DNA of 64,000 nucleotides from Myxococcales bacterium. Lineage in GTDB: Bacteria; Myxococcota_A; Polyangia; Nannocystales; Nannocystaceae. The number at the start of each line of letters is the position of its first letter. The first letter of the stretch is position 1. The position numbers were made by a program, and so were the translations under genes. This document shows positions 24,240-34,934 of this stretch, one piece after another. The notes under the pieces were generated by a model. It was not told the DNA's origin and did no database searches. It saw only the letters and a list, made by a program, of their open reading frames with translations. Location of the stretch: the NCBI GenBank assembly GCA_020633315.1, contig JACKDV010000013.1:124001-188000 (forward strand). The letters are read 5' to 3'.

Positions 24240-25106
24240 ATGTCCAACCCTTCGTTCTCCTGCGCCCGGCGGCTGGCCGTGCTGGCGCTGCTGTGGCCGA
24301 TGGCCACCGGCTGCATCGCGCTCAAGGCCGACCAGGACGCGATCGCCAAGGAGGTCGACAAGCTCCGCAAGGAGGTCGTCGCCCAGAGCGAGGCCGCCGA
24401 GCGCAACCAGGAGCTCGCCGACCAGGTCGACGCCAAGCTGGCCGAGGTGGAGGAGCTGCTGCGCAACAACCAGGCCAACCTCGGCCTGCGCGTGGAGAAC
24501 CTCGAGCTCGAGGTGCAGGAGCTGCGGGGCGCGGCCGAGAACGCCGACTACATGGCCACCGCGGTGCGCCAGGAATTGCTCGAGCAGCGGGCCGACCTCG
24601 ACTCGCGGCTGACCTCGCTCGAGGAGAAGCTCAACGAGGCCACCAGCATCCCCGAGAGCAAGTCCGAGCTCATGGCCGAGGCCGACTCGCTGATGAGCAA
24701 GCACAAGTACAAGCAGGCGCGTCGCCTGTTTCGTACCTACGAGTCGCGCTACCCGGGCGACCCGCAGATGCCCGACGTGCGCTTCAAGATCGGCCTGTCG
24801 TACTTCAGCGAGCGCGACTACAAGAGCTCGCTGGGCGAGTTCTACCGCATCATCCAGGACACCCCCGACGCGAGCGTGATGCCCGACGCCCTCTACTACT
24901 CGGGGCTCGCCTTCGCCAAGCTCGGCCAGTGTCAGAACGCCATCGCCTACTTCGAGGCGCTGCGCGAGAAGAAGACCAAGGCGCCCCAGAACTACAAGGA
25001 CAAGGCGGCCGAGCAGATCGCCATCCTGCAGAAGGACAAGGGCGAGCTGTGCGTCGACACCCCGGCGACCGCCGAGGACGACGACGCGGCCAAGAAGAAG
25101 CGCTGA
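24240..25106 (+). CDS. CpoB/YbgF-like coiled-coil and TPR lipoprotein
   Basis: A 288-residue envelope protein. The signal ends in WPMATGC (Cys25). Residues 28-140 form a long coiled coil (KEVDKLRKEVVAQSEAAERN; LEVQELRGAAENADYMATAV). Residues 150-265 carry three TPR units (YKQARRLFRTYESRYPGDPQ; FKIGLSYFSERDYKSSLGEF; YYSGLAFAKLGQCQNAIAYF). This is the plan of CpoB/YbgF, which links Tol-Pal function with peptidoglycan synthesis. It follows the Pal-like gene by 13 bp with a good AGGAGC ribosome site. A Lys-rich tail ends the protein. Lipid attachment differs from the soluble E. coli CpoB. Confidence 0.87.
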   Translation: MSNPSFSCARRLAVLALLWPMATGCIALKADQDAIAKEVDKLRKEVVAQSEAAERNQELADQVDAKLAEVEELLRNNQANLGLRVENLELEVQELRGAAENADYMATAVRQELLEQRADLDSRLTSLEEKLNEATSIPESKSELMAEADSLMSKHKYKQARRLFRTYESRYPGDPQMPDVRFKIGLSYFSERDYKSSLGEFYRIIQDTPDASVMPDALYYSGLAFAKLGQCQNAIAYFEALREKKTKAPQNYKDKAAEQIAILQKDKGELCVDTPATAEDDDAAKKKR

Positions 25107-25188
25107 GCGGGCCCTCGCCCGTGCGAGGCAGCGCGCGCCCATCGGGGCTTGCCCCCGGGGCCCCGGCTCGGGCACGCTGTCGAGGATC

Positions 25189-25977
25189 GTGAGACGAGTA
25201 CTCGGGCGATGGACGAGCGGGGTGATCGCGAGCGCGGTCGCCTGCACGCCCACGCCCGACGAGGTCCTCGATCCCACCGTGGGCAACGACGACGCCGAGG
25301 CCAGCGACGACGCCCAGATCCCCGCCACCTGCGGCAACGGCATGCTCGACCCGGGCGAGGAGTGCGAGGACGGCAACGACGACCAGCTCGACGGCTGCCT
25401 GGTCGACTGTCGCTATGGCCCCACCGGCTTCATCACCGGCATGCCCTTCACCACGTCGCTGTTCGGCGGGAGCGGCAGCGACGTGCCCGATGCCTGCCCT
25501 CCCGGCGAGCTGCTGGTGGCGCTGCGCGGGGTGACCAGCGCCGAGGGCTGGCTCGTCCGCCTGCAGGGCTTCTGCGGCCAGCCCCAGCTCGTGCTGCGCG
25601 AGGACGGCGGCTACCTGGTGGAGATCGCCGACGGCTCCGAGCTGAGCGTGTACGGCAACGGAGCGGGCAGCGACGGGATCGCGCGCTGCCCCGAGAACCA
25701 AGTGGCGGTGGGCTTCGGCGGGCGCTACGGATCGCGGGTCGATCAGCTCCTGCTGCGCTGCGCCCCGATCTACGTGTTCGACGGCGAGCTCGGCTGGGAG
25801 CAGTCGCTGGGCGATCCCGGCGACACCACGCCCATCGGAGGCGAAGGCGGCGGTCCGATCCCCGAGACCCCCTGCGGCGAGGGCTTCGTCGCCACCGGCG
25901 TGCGGCTGCGCGTGGACCAGACCGTCGTGGCCTTCGGCCTCGAGTGCGCCCCGCTGGTGCTGCAGACGGGCCCCTGA
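25189..25977 (+). CDS. Lipoprotein with one myxobacterial Cys-rich repeat
   Basis: A 262-residue lipoprotein starting with GTG. The signal ends in ASAVAC (Cys19). A short acidic linker is followed by one repeat of the CGNG...GEECEDGN type (CGNGMLDPGEECEDGNDDQL). The C-terminal 180 residues hold two similar halves, each with CPPGELLVALRG-like, CPENQVAVGFGGRYGSRVDQ and CGEGFVATGVRLRVDQTVVA strands. These resemble lectin-like or jacalin-type I repeats seen in myxobacterial proteins. The gene follows the CpoB-like gene by 82 bp. Function unknown; carbohydrate binding is a guess from the repeat look. Confidence 0.8.
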   Translation: MRRVLGRWTSGVIASAVACTPTPDEVLDPTVGNDDAEASDDAQIPATCGNGMLDPGEECEDGNDDQLDGCLVDCRYGPTGFITGMPFTTSLFGGSGSDVPDACPPGELLVALRGVTSAEGWLVRLQGFCGQPQLVLREDGGYLVEIADGSELSVYGNGAGSDGIARCPENQVAVGFGGRYGSRVDQLLLRCAPIYVFDGELGWEQSLGDPGDTTPIGGEGGGPIPETPCGEGFVATGVRLRVDQTVVAFGLECAPLVLQTGP

Positions 25978-26074
25978 AACGCGGCCCCGGGATCGCAGGG
26001 CGCTTTCGAGCGGCGCGGCCGCGACCAATGACACGCGGCGCCGCGTGGGGGGTTTGTTGCAGCCTCGGATCGAA

Positions 26075-26104
26075 AGGAGGATCGTGCCCCGAGCCCAACG
26101 ATGA
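26075..26104 (+). promoter_or_regulatory. Strong ribosome site with six-codon leader ORF overlapping the next start
   Basis: AAAGGAGG (26073-26080) stands four bases before GTG at 26084. That GTG opens a frame of six codons (M-P-R-A-Q-R) whose TGA overlaps the ATG at 26101 as ATGA. The ribosome site is 20 bases from that ATG, too far for direct use. The lipoprotein is therefore probably translated by re-initiation after the tiny leader peptide. Confidence 0.5.
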
Positions 26105-27093
26105 ACAAGTCAATCGGTGTCGTGTCGATCGCCCTCGCGTCCGCTTGCGTGGATGCCGATCAGAGTGAGGCCCTCCGCGATGAGCTCGCGGGGGAGCTCG
26201 AGCAAGCCGGGGACGAGCTCGACGAGCCCGTCCCCGTCGAGCTCGACGAGCTCGCGGCGGAGTCGGACGAGCAGGCCATCGTCGTGGACCCGTCGTGCCT
26301 GCCCCCCACCGACGTCGTCGCGTACCTGAGCTTCGGCACCTGCGACACCCTGCACGTGTACTTCACCCCCAACCCCAGCGGCTCTCGCTCCTACGCCCAG
26401 GTCAACTACCACAACCCGCCGCCCGCCTATACCAAGACCAGCACCGCCGTGCCCGGTGACTACATCTGGCTCTGGCCTGCGGAGCTGCCCGCGGATCTGA
26501 CCATGCACACGCGCTGCGGGGGTCCCATCAACGCGGTCTTCAGCCCCGACACCGAGCCCGTCGAGATCGCCTGCCCCGTGTACTTCGCCAACCCGACCCA
26601 CCTCGCCGCATCGGGGTTCCAGTACCAGATCGGGTACGGGAATGGCGACCCGACGATCCTGGAGCGCTCCGCGGAGCGGTTCTGCCTCGACCAGGGATAC
26701 GCCGGTCACATCGGCTCCATCACCACGCAGGCGTCCTACGGCGTCGGCCAGACCTGGTACGCGAACAATGCCTGGCAGAGCACGGGCGGCCAGTACGTGG
26801 TGCTGATCTCCGGGCTGTGGTGCATCGACGCCACCATGCACAACGAGTTCCTGCCGCCCAAGCACCCCGTCGGTGCCTCCAGCTACCAGCTCGGTCACGG
26901 CACCGGCGACGCCTCCATCGTGCAGGCCACCGCCGACGAGTTCTGTGTGGACCACGGCTACGCCCACGCGACCGGGCTCCTCCACACGCGCTCGTCCTAC
27001 GGCTACGGCCACGCTTGGTTCGAGGGCGGCAGCTGGCACAGCAGCGGCGGACAGCCCGTCGTGCTCATCGACAAGCTGACCTGCGCCCACTGA
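26101..27093 (+). CDS. Lipoprotein with two tandem ~65-residue repeats
   Basis: A 330-residue protein. A short signal with lipobox SIALASAC (Cys16) is followed by an acidic segment (ELEQAGDELDEPVPVELDEL) and a beta domain with YLSFGTCDTLHVYFTPNPSG. The C-terminal half is a duplication: YQIGYGNGDPTILERSAERF and YQLGHGTGDASIVQATADEF begin the two copies. Each continues through a CxDxGYA-type turn and a Trp-x-GG block to VVLI-x-LxC. The duplicated unit is unknown to me. Expression probably relies on the small leader ORF upstream. A terminator-like hairpin lies past the stop. Confidence 0.78.
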   Translation: MNKSIGVVSIALASACVDADQSEALRDELAGELEQAGDELDEPVPVELDELAAESDEQAIVVDPSCLPPTDVVAYLSFGTCDTLHVYFTPNPSGSRSYAQVNYHNPPPAYTKTSTAVPGDYIWLWPAELPADLTMHTRCGGPINAVFSPDTEPVEIACPVYFANPTHLAASGFQYQIGYGNGDPTILERSAERFCLDQGYAGHIGSITTQASYGVGQTWYANNAWQSTGGQYVVLISGLWCIDATMHNEFLPPKHPVGASSYQLGHGTGDASIVQATADEFCVDHGYAHATGLLHTRSSYGYGHAWFEGGSWHSSGGQPVVLIDKLTCAH

Positions 27094-27144
27094 GCGCGCT
27101 CGTCGTGACCCGGGCGTCGCCGGAGCCATCGAGCCCGGCCACGC

Positions 27145-27172
27145 CCTGGGCCGTGCCCACGGCCGGCCCAGG
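27145..27172. terminator. Bidirectional terminator hairpin
   Basis: CCTGGGCCG (27145-27153) pairs perfectly with CGGCCCAGG (27164-27172) around a 10-base loop. It sits between convergent genes ending at 27093 and 27179. Confidence 0.65.
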
Positions 27173-27178
27173 CCTCCC

Positions 27179-28507
27179 TCAGCGGAAGTAGCTGCGTCCG
27201 CTGGCAAAGCCCACCACGCCGCGGGCGCGGGGGCGGACCATGTCCCAGGGCTCCTCGGCGGCGCCGGGGCGCACGGTCTCGATCTCGAACTGCACGCCCG
27301 GGGCTTCCATGGTGCGCAGGAACTCGATCGAGTAGCGCTTGGCCTCGTCCTCGTCGGTGGCGAGCACGGTCAGGCCGCGGGTGTAGCCCTGCACGTCCTG
27401 GGGCCAGTACTCGGGCGCCTCGCCGGCCTCCACCCGCGCGGTGACGGTGAACGCGGTCACCTGCGGTGCCTCGCCGTGGTCGGCCTCGTTGAGGGTGTTG
27501 AGCACGTGGGCGGTGATCCAGTCGCGCTGACCCGCACGACGGGCCACCTCGCGGGCCTCGTTCTTGAAGTCCCGCTGCCACAGGGCCTCGAAGACCTCCT
27601 CGAACACCAGGCTGGCGTAGCTGCCGCTGAGCTTGTCGGGCGCGGCCTCGGTGAGCAGGTCGAGGGCGCGGTAGAGCATGCTCAGCGCGTCGTCGAGCAG
27701 CGCCTCGCGGGTGCGGCCGTCGGGGGTGCGCGCGAGGTACCACGAGCCGAGCACGGCCAGGGTCAGCGGGCTCTCGGGGTCGGCCCGCAGCGCGTTCTCC
27801 ATGGCCGAGAGCGCCTCCTCGTGCTGGCCCATGCGGTAGAGCGTGATCGCCAGGTTGTACCAGGCGCCCGCGTGCACGGCCTCGAGGGTGAGCGCGAGCT
27901 CGAAGCGCTCCACGGCCAGCTCGAATTCGTCGAGGTCCGACAGGCAGATGCCGTGCTCGACCAGGATGTCGACGTTGATCGGGTCCTCGTCGAGATACGA
28001 CTCGTAGACCCCCGCCGCCTCCTCGAGCCGGCCGTTGCGGCGCAGCAGGGCCCCGAGCGCGGCGGTGGCCTCGTACATGGCCCCGGGCTCGTCCTCGACC
28101 TCGAGCGCGGTGCGGTAGCAGCTCTCGGCTTCCTCTTCCTCGTCGAGGCGCTCGAGCACCGCGCCGAGGTTGTAGTGCGCCAGCGGGCCCGCGTCCTCGC
28201 ACAGGATCGCCTCGCGGAACGCGTCGCGAGCCTCCACCAGCTCGCCGCGCAGGTCGTGCACGTTGCCCAGCGCGATGAGGATGTCGGCCTCGTCGGGCAG
28301 CTCGTCGGCGGCCCGCCGCGCCAGCGTGATCGCGTGGTGCAGATCGCCGGTGTCACATAGCGCCCGGATCCACATGCAGTAGAGCGGGATCAGATCCTCG
28401 GCAGGGAGCTCGGGCTCCCACGAGCTACGGAGCATGCGAACCGCCGAGCTCGCAGCTCCTTCGTCCAGGAGCGTGGCCACGGCATCGAGCTGAGCGCGAA
28501 TCGACAT
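27179..28507 (-). CDS. TPR-repeat protein
   Basis: A 442-residue cytosolic protein made of consecutive TPR units between residues about 35 and 290: LHHAITLARRAADELPDEAD, LAHYNLGAVLERLDEEEEAE, AWYNLAITLYRMGQHEEALS and others. A C-terminal alpha/beta domain follows (ITAHVLNTLNEADHGEAPQV; TRGLTVLATDEDEAKRYSIE) that resembles small ferredoxin-like folds. The ATG at 28507 begins the protein-like sequence; the frame is open further upstream without support. It stands alone between a convergent gene and a long non-coding gap. It is probably a scaffold; partners are unknown. Confidence 0.87.
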   Translation of the reverse strand: MSIRAQLDAVATLLDEGAASSAVRMLRSSWEPELPAEDLIPLYCMWIRALCDTGDLHHAITLARRAADELPDEADILIALGNVHDLRGELVEARDAFREAILCEDAGPLAHYNLGAVLERLDEEEEAESCYRTALEVEDEPGAMYEATAALGALLRRNGRLEEAAGVYESYLDEDPINVDILVEHGICLSDLDEFELAVERFELALTLEAVHAGAWYNLAITLYRMGQHEEALSAMENALRADPESPLTLAVLGSWYLARTPDGRTREALLDDALSMLYRALDLLTEAAPDKLSGSYASLVFEEVFEALWQRDFKNEAREVARRAGQRDWITAHVLNTLNEADHGEAPQVTAFTVTARVEAGEAPEYWPQDVQGYTRGLTVLATDEDEAKRYSIEFLRTMEAPGVQFEIETVRPGAAEEPWDMVRPRARGVVGFASGRSYFR

Positions 28508-29495
28508 CGTCGGGCAGACGAGCAGAGCAGGAAAGTGAAGGCGAGGGGCGAGGGGCGCCCAGACGCCCACCCGGATTCATTGCATGACCGCGCGGCCGAG
28601 GCAATTGCTGATTGCACGGTCCACGGCGTCTTGGGCGGGCTTCGGCGCCGATTCGGACCAGCGGCCCCTCGGCTCGGCGATGCCATCGCCGGTGGTGCGA
28701 GACATGGCTCCAGCCTCGTCGACCGTGCCACCGCCAGCGCCGGCGATGGAGCCGTCGACTTGCGCGCACGACGAAGCGAGACAGACCCCTGATCGTCTGC
28801 CCCCTCCCGCAACGAGCATGGTAGCCCAACGCGGCGGGGCGGTGGCCAGAACCTCGAATCCGATCCCCGTACGGCGATCCGTGAGGAATGTGGCGGCCAT
28901 GGCGGAGGCGCGGCGAGGGTCGACGATCGATCGTCGTCACCGAACGGGCGAGGCGATCCCCGGCCGGGCGCCGGCCGGGCCCAATGGTCGCTCGGCTCGT
29001 GCGGACACCCGAGCCTTCGTGGCCGCGCCGCGTCGGGCCGCTCCCCAATGGATGCGCCCACGAGCAAGCCGCCCGCTGGCGCGATGGCCCGCGCGACGAG
29101 CCATGGTCGAGCATGGGCGAGTCGGTGACATGGGCAGGTGAGGCTCGTGAATGAGTCGCCCAGGTGAGCCCCGGTCCCATGGGATCCCCGAGGCGATCGC
29201 AGCATCGAGCCGGTGGGAGAGCGACCGAGCGCCCACGCTCACGCGAGAGCCCCGCCCGGGTCGCTCCGGCCGCCGATGGTCGGGCCTCGCGCCCGGCTCG
29301 AGATACGAGCATGCTCACGAGGCGAGTGGGCCCGTCGATCCGGTCGATCCAACGGGCCACGGCCCGATCCCCCTGCCGCGAGCCTTCTGCCGTGCGCTCA
29401 ACCCCTGGAGATCACTCCAGGAATCCTGCTAGGTCCAAGGCGCTGGCCATGCGTTCGCGGTTGCGCCGGGGTCACCATGTGGTCAACATGCTCCC
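28508..29495. other. 988-bp intergenic region without a supported gene
   Basis: This is the longest non-coding stretch of the window. Long frames exist on both strands but their products are Arg/Pro/Ser-rich without recognisable segments or ribosome sites. The DNA is rich in CCGGCC, CGATCG and TGATC-type tetramers. A small perfect palindrome lies at 29404-29421 near the next gene. It could hold a regulatory RNA or a decayed gene; neither is visible directly. Confidence 0.55.
29404..29421. promoter_or_regulatory. Perfect 7-bp inverted repeat upstream of the 29496 gene
   Basis: CCTGGAG ATCA CTCCAGG, an 18-base palindrome about 75 bp before the ATG of the secreted protein gene. It could be an operator or a small hairpin; no promoter elements are clear beside it. 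Confidence 0.35.
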
Positions 29496-30092
29496 ATGAT
29501 CCGCGTAGTGCGACAGGGGGCACGCTGGGGCGCGGTGCTCTTGGCCTTGGGCTTGCTCGTTGGTCCCGCTGCGGCCGTTGCGGCCGCCGATGACGAGGCC
29601 CAGGAGGAAGAGGCCGAGCGCGAGGTCGCCCAGATCAAGATCGAGATCAAGCTCGAGTCGGGTCGGGTGGTCAAGCCCGACGACAACTTCACGGTGGACT
29701 TCGGGGTGGAGAACAGCCTGGCCATCGAGGCCGACGGCTCCCGTCACCAGTTCATGCTGAAGGTCGAGCGCAAGGCCGACGCGTCCGACGAGGGCGAGGG
29801 CAAGAAGAAGAAGGACAAGAAGAAGGACGAGGTCGTCGCGCTGACGGTCGGCTACGACCGCGACGGCGAGCCCATCGTGGCGCCCTACACCTTCGACGCC
29901 AAGCTCAAGAAGCGCGAGGTGCTGCGCATCGAGGGCGGCATGGCGCTGGCCTTCACCATCACGCCCAAGAAGGTCAAGGGCGACGCGCCGCCTCCCGACG
30001 AGACCGAGGAGGAGCCCGAGGACAAGGATCCTCCCAAGGACAAGATCGAGATCGACGGCGACGGCAACGACCCGCTGGGCGGGCTCGAGTAG
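29496..30092 (+). CDS. Secreted acidic/lysine-rich hypothetical protein
   Basis: A 198-residue exported protein. Signal peptide: RWGAVLLALGLLVGPAAAVA, cleavage near residue 30. The mature part alternates strands (VAQIKIEIKLESGRVVKPDD; HQFMLKVERKADASDEG) with a run of Lys/Asp (KKKKDKKKDE), and ends in an acidic Pro-rich tail (DETEEEPEDKDPP). No Cys, no known family. No clear ribosome site precedes the ATG. The low-complexity blocks suggest a flexible, possibly cell-surface protein. Its stop is 18 bp from that of the convergent DUF4388-like gene. Confidence 0.72.
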   Translation: MIRVVRQGARWGAVLLALGLLVGPAAAVAAADDEAQEEEAEREVAQIKIEIKLESGRVVKPDDNFTVDFGVENSLAIEADGSRHQFMLKVERKADASDEGEGKKKKDKKKDEVVALTVGYDRDGEPIVAPYTFDAKLKKREVLRIEGGMALAFTITPKKVKGDAPPPDETEEEPEDKDPPKDKIEIDGDGNDPLGGLE

Positions 30093-30110
30093 CCGCCGCC
30101 GCGCCGATCC

Positions 30111-30494
30111 TCAGCCGACGCCGCGCACCCTCGAGCAGGGGCGCGGCGTCGTCGCGTGGAGGGCCGGCCGCCGCGACACGACGGGCAGGCTCAGCCGCAG
30201 CGCGGCCCAGGGCTCGTCGATGGTGACCAGCTCGGGGCCGCCGTGGAGCTCGATCCGCAGCTCGGCGAAGCACCCGGCCTCGGCGATGCGCCGCAGCGCC
30301 CGGCGACCCACGGCCCAGCCGAGCTTGGCGTGCAGCACCCGGGACCCGGCCAGGTAGACCTCGGCCCAGCCCTGCGGCAGCCGGATCCGCGCCCGTAGCT
30401 GGCGCTCGCCGCTGCGGGCGAAGGCGACGAGCTCGTCGAGGGAGCGGGGCTGGGGGCGACGAGCCCAGCGGGTGCGGTCGATGGCGGCGCTCAT
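30111..30494 (-). CDS. DUF4388/PATAN-like protein
   Basis: A 127-residue protein. Residues 18-90 resemble the DUF4388 (PATAN) domain: an initial helix (SLDELVAFARSGERQLRARI), then strands ending in the diagnostic AEVYLAGSRVLHAKLGWAVG, followed by a helix and GCFAELRIEL. Such domains act as adaptors in two-component and gliding/motility signalling of myxobacteria and cyanobacteria. The ATG at 30494 is used; an ATG at 30605 gives an Arg/Pro-rich extension without support. The last 35 residues look disordered. It stands alone. Confidence 0.68.
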   Translation of the reverse strand: MSAAIDRTRWARRPQPRSLDELVAFARSGERQLRARIRLPQGWAEVYLAGSRVLHAKLGWAVGRRALRRIAEAGCFAELRIELHGGPELVTIDEPWAALRLSLPVVSRRPALHATTPRPCSRVRGVG

Positions 30495-30771
30495 GGACGA
30501 GGCCAAGCGTGGCAGGCTCGCGTCACGGCCACATCGCGGCCAGGCAAGAGGGCGGCGACGGCTGGTCACGATCGCGTGAGACGGAGCGGGGGCGACGGCG
30601 CTCATGAGGGGCTCTGCACGGGGATGGACCGCAGCCGCGGGAATTCGATCATCGGCGCGCGCTCGTGATCCGATCGGGTGTCTCGCGACTCCCAATTGGG
30701 CGTGAGGGAGCGCAGCCGCGCCCGGGTGACGGGGCCCTTCGTGTACTCTTCGGAGCCCGAAGGCCGCCGCC

Positions 30772-31707
30772 ATGCCCGATCGTCCCCTCGTGATCGTAGG
30801 TACCCTCGCCGATCCCCACGCCAAGGCCATCTACGACGGGCTGCGCGAGCGGGGGGCCGACCCGGTGGTGCTCGACGGCCAGCGCTTCCCCGAGGACATG
30901 ACGCTGTCGATGGGCGAGGCCAGCGACGCGATGGTGCTCGACGGCCGCCCGCTGGGGCGGCCCGCCGCGGCCTACGTGCGCAGCCTGTACCAGAGCCCCG
31001 CCAGCTTCGGGGTGGACGCCGACGAGGCCATGAAGGAGGACTGGCGGCGCACCATGGCGGCCTTCCGCGAGCGCACCACCGTGCTGGCCGCGTTGCTGCT
31101 GCGGTGGGAGGAGGGCGGCGCCGCGGTCTACAACCCCACCGGGGCGGCCAACAACATCACCAAGCCCTACCAGATCTCCCTGCTGCACGCGGCGGGCCTG
31201 CCCGTGCCCGCCACCCTGTGGAGCAACGACCCCGAGGCGGTGCGTCGCTTCTGTGCCGAGCACGAGGCGATCTACAAGCCGGTGGCGGGCGGAGCCTCCA
31301 CCCGTCGGGTGCGGCCCGAGGATCTCGGCGACGAGCGACTGTCGCGGCTGCGGGCCGCCCCGGTGTGCTTCCAGGAGCTGCTGCCCGGCGACGACGTGCG
31401 GGTGTACGTGATCGACGACGAGGTGATCTGCGCCCTGCGGATCGAGACCGACTCGATCGACTTCCGGGGCAGCGAGGGCCGCATCGAGCCCATCGAGCTG
31501 CCGCCGGAGGTCCGCGAGCAGTGCCGCCGGGCCACCGCCACCCTGGGCCTGCGCTTCACCGGCATGGACATCAAGGGCGATCGCGAGGGCCGCTACCGGA
31601 TCCTCGAGCTCAACCCCTCCCCCATGTTCCTGGGCTTCGAGAGCCGGGCTGGGGTCGATATCAAGGGCCCCCTGTGCGATGCTCTGCTCTCGCACGCAGC
31701 GGAGTGA
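30772..31707 (+). CDS. ATP-grasp ligase of a graspetide (omega-ester peptide) locus
   Basis: A 311-residue RimK-like ATP-grasp enzyme. The first 100 residues form the substrate-recognition half (VIVGTLADPHAKAIYDGLRE; YVRSLYQSPASF). The ATP-grasp part shows the nucleotide Lys in AIYKPVAGGASTRRV, FQELLPGDDVRVYVIDDEV, and the metal-binding end GMDIKGDREGRYRILELNPS. In graspetide clusters such enzymes activate Glu/Asp side chains as acyl phosphates and join them to Thr/Ser or Lys of a precursor. The precursor with four TTxxxxEE repeats lies 4.6 kb away at 36359-36568. The genes between encode the matching exporter. This is the plesiocin-type (psnB-like) enzyme by context; a general RimK-like ligase is the alternative. 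Confidence 0.87.
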   Translation: MPDRPLVIVGTLADPHAKAIYDGLRERGADPVVLDGQRFPEDMTLSMGEASDAMVLDGRPLGRPAAAYVRSLYQSPASFGVDADEAMKEDWRRTMAAFRERTTVLAALLLRWEEGGAAVYNPTGAANNITKPYQISLLHAAGLPVPATLWSNDPEAVRRFCAEHEAIYKPVAGGASTRRVRPEDLGDERLSRLRAAPVCFQELLPGDDVRVYVIDDEVICALRIETDSIDFRGSEGRIEPIELPPEVREQCRRATATLGLRFTGMDIKGDREGRYRILELNPSPMFLGFESRAGVDIKGPLCDALLSHAAE

Positions 31708-31731
31708 GCATGCCTTGGCGCGAGGGAGCGC

Positions 31732-32723
31732 GTGACCGAGCCTAGCGCCGACCGAGGGCCCGCGGAGGCGGAGCGCGGCGAGGCGGCCCCCGTGCGGGCG
31801 CCGGTGCGCCGCGTGATCTTCCGGCAGGCCGCGATGGAGGCCCACCGCCGCGGCGCCCGGCCGGGCCGCCCGCTGCACATCGTCTCCACGTGGACGCGCT
31901 GGGCGGTGCGGGTGACCCTGCTGGTGGTCGCGGCCGGGCTGGTGTTCGCCGCGACCGCGCGGGTGGGCGAGTACGCCGAGGGCATCGCGGTGGTGCGCCG
32001 CGAGGGGCGGGTGGTGGTCACCTCGGCCGTCTCGGGCACGGTGCAGAGCATCGAGGTGCAGCCGGGGCAGCGGGTGGAGGCGGGGCGGGTGCTGGTGCGC
32101 CTCGACGACGCGGCGCAGCGGGCCGAGCTCGACCGCGTGCTGCGGGAGCACGAGCAGCGCCTGGTGGAGCTGCTGCGGCAGCCGGCCGACGACGCGCGAC
32201 GCGAGCGGCTGGCGGCTCTCGACGCCCAGCTCCAGCTCGCGCGGGCGCGGCTGAGCGAGCGCACCGTGGTCGCGGCCCAGGCCGGCCTGGTCTCCGACGT
32301 CCGCGTGCGCCCCGGCCAGCCGGTGGGACCCGGCGACGCGGTGGTCTCGATCGAGCGCGACGAGGCCCGCACCGTGGTGGTGGGGCTGTTCCCGGGCCAC
32401 TACCGGCCGCTGCTGAGCGCCGCCGACACCCGCCTGTTCCTCGAGCTCGAGGGCTTCCCCGACGGCCGCTACGAGGTCTCGGTGCGCTCGGTGGCCGACG
32501 AGGTGGTGGGCCCCGCCGAGGCCATGCGCTACCTCGGCCGCGACCGCGAGGGCGCGCTGGAGCTGCGCGGGCCGGTGGTGGTGGTGGAGACGCTGATGCC
32601 CTCGGACACCTTCGAGGCCGACGACACCGAGTACCGCGTATACGACGGCATGCAGGGCACGCTCGAGGCCAAGCTGCGCTCGGAGACCCTGCTGGAGACC
32701 CTGGTCCCCGCGCTCAAGGAGCT

Positions 32724-32727
<4 letters not shown>
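31732..32727 (+). CDS. HlyD-family membrane fusion protein of the graspetide exporter
   Basis: A 331-residue adaptor starting with GTG. One membrane helix near residue 60 (WAVRVTLLVVAAGLVFAATA) is preceded by a basic cytosolic head. The lipoyl/hairpin half is VVTSAVSGTVQSIEVQPGQR VEAGRVLVRLDD; the second half is QAGLVSDVRVRPGQPVGPGD. A short coiled coil (ELDRVLREHEQRLVELLRQP) lies between. The final beta-barrel part ends in MQGTLEAKLRSETLLETLVP. It follows the ATP-grasp gene by 24 bp and overlaps the ABC transporter by ATGA. It should bridge that transporter to the outer membrane during peptide export. Confidence 0.88.

Positions 32728-34933
<2,206 letters not shown>

Positions 34934-34934
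<1 letters not shown>

Noticed and set aside
28584..29141. Plus-strand frame of 185 codons in the long gap
   Set aside because: Pro/Arg/Ala-rich, no conserved motif, no ribosome site, and competing frames are equally open.
28425..29360. Minus-strand frame of 311 codons in the long gap
   Set aside because: The product is Arg/Ser/Gly-rich without any protein-like segment, it overlaps the TPR gene, and it has no ribosome site.
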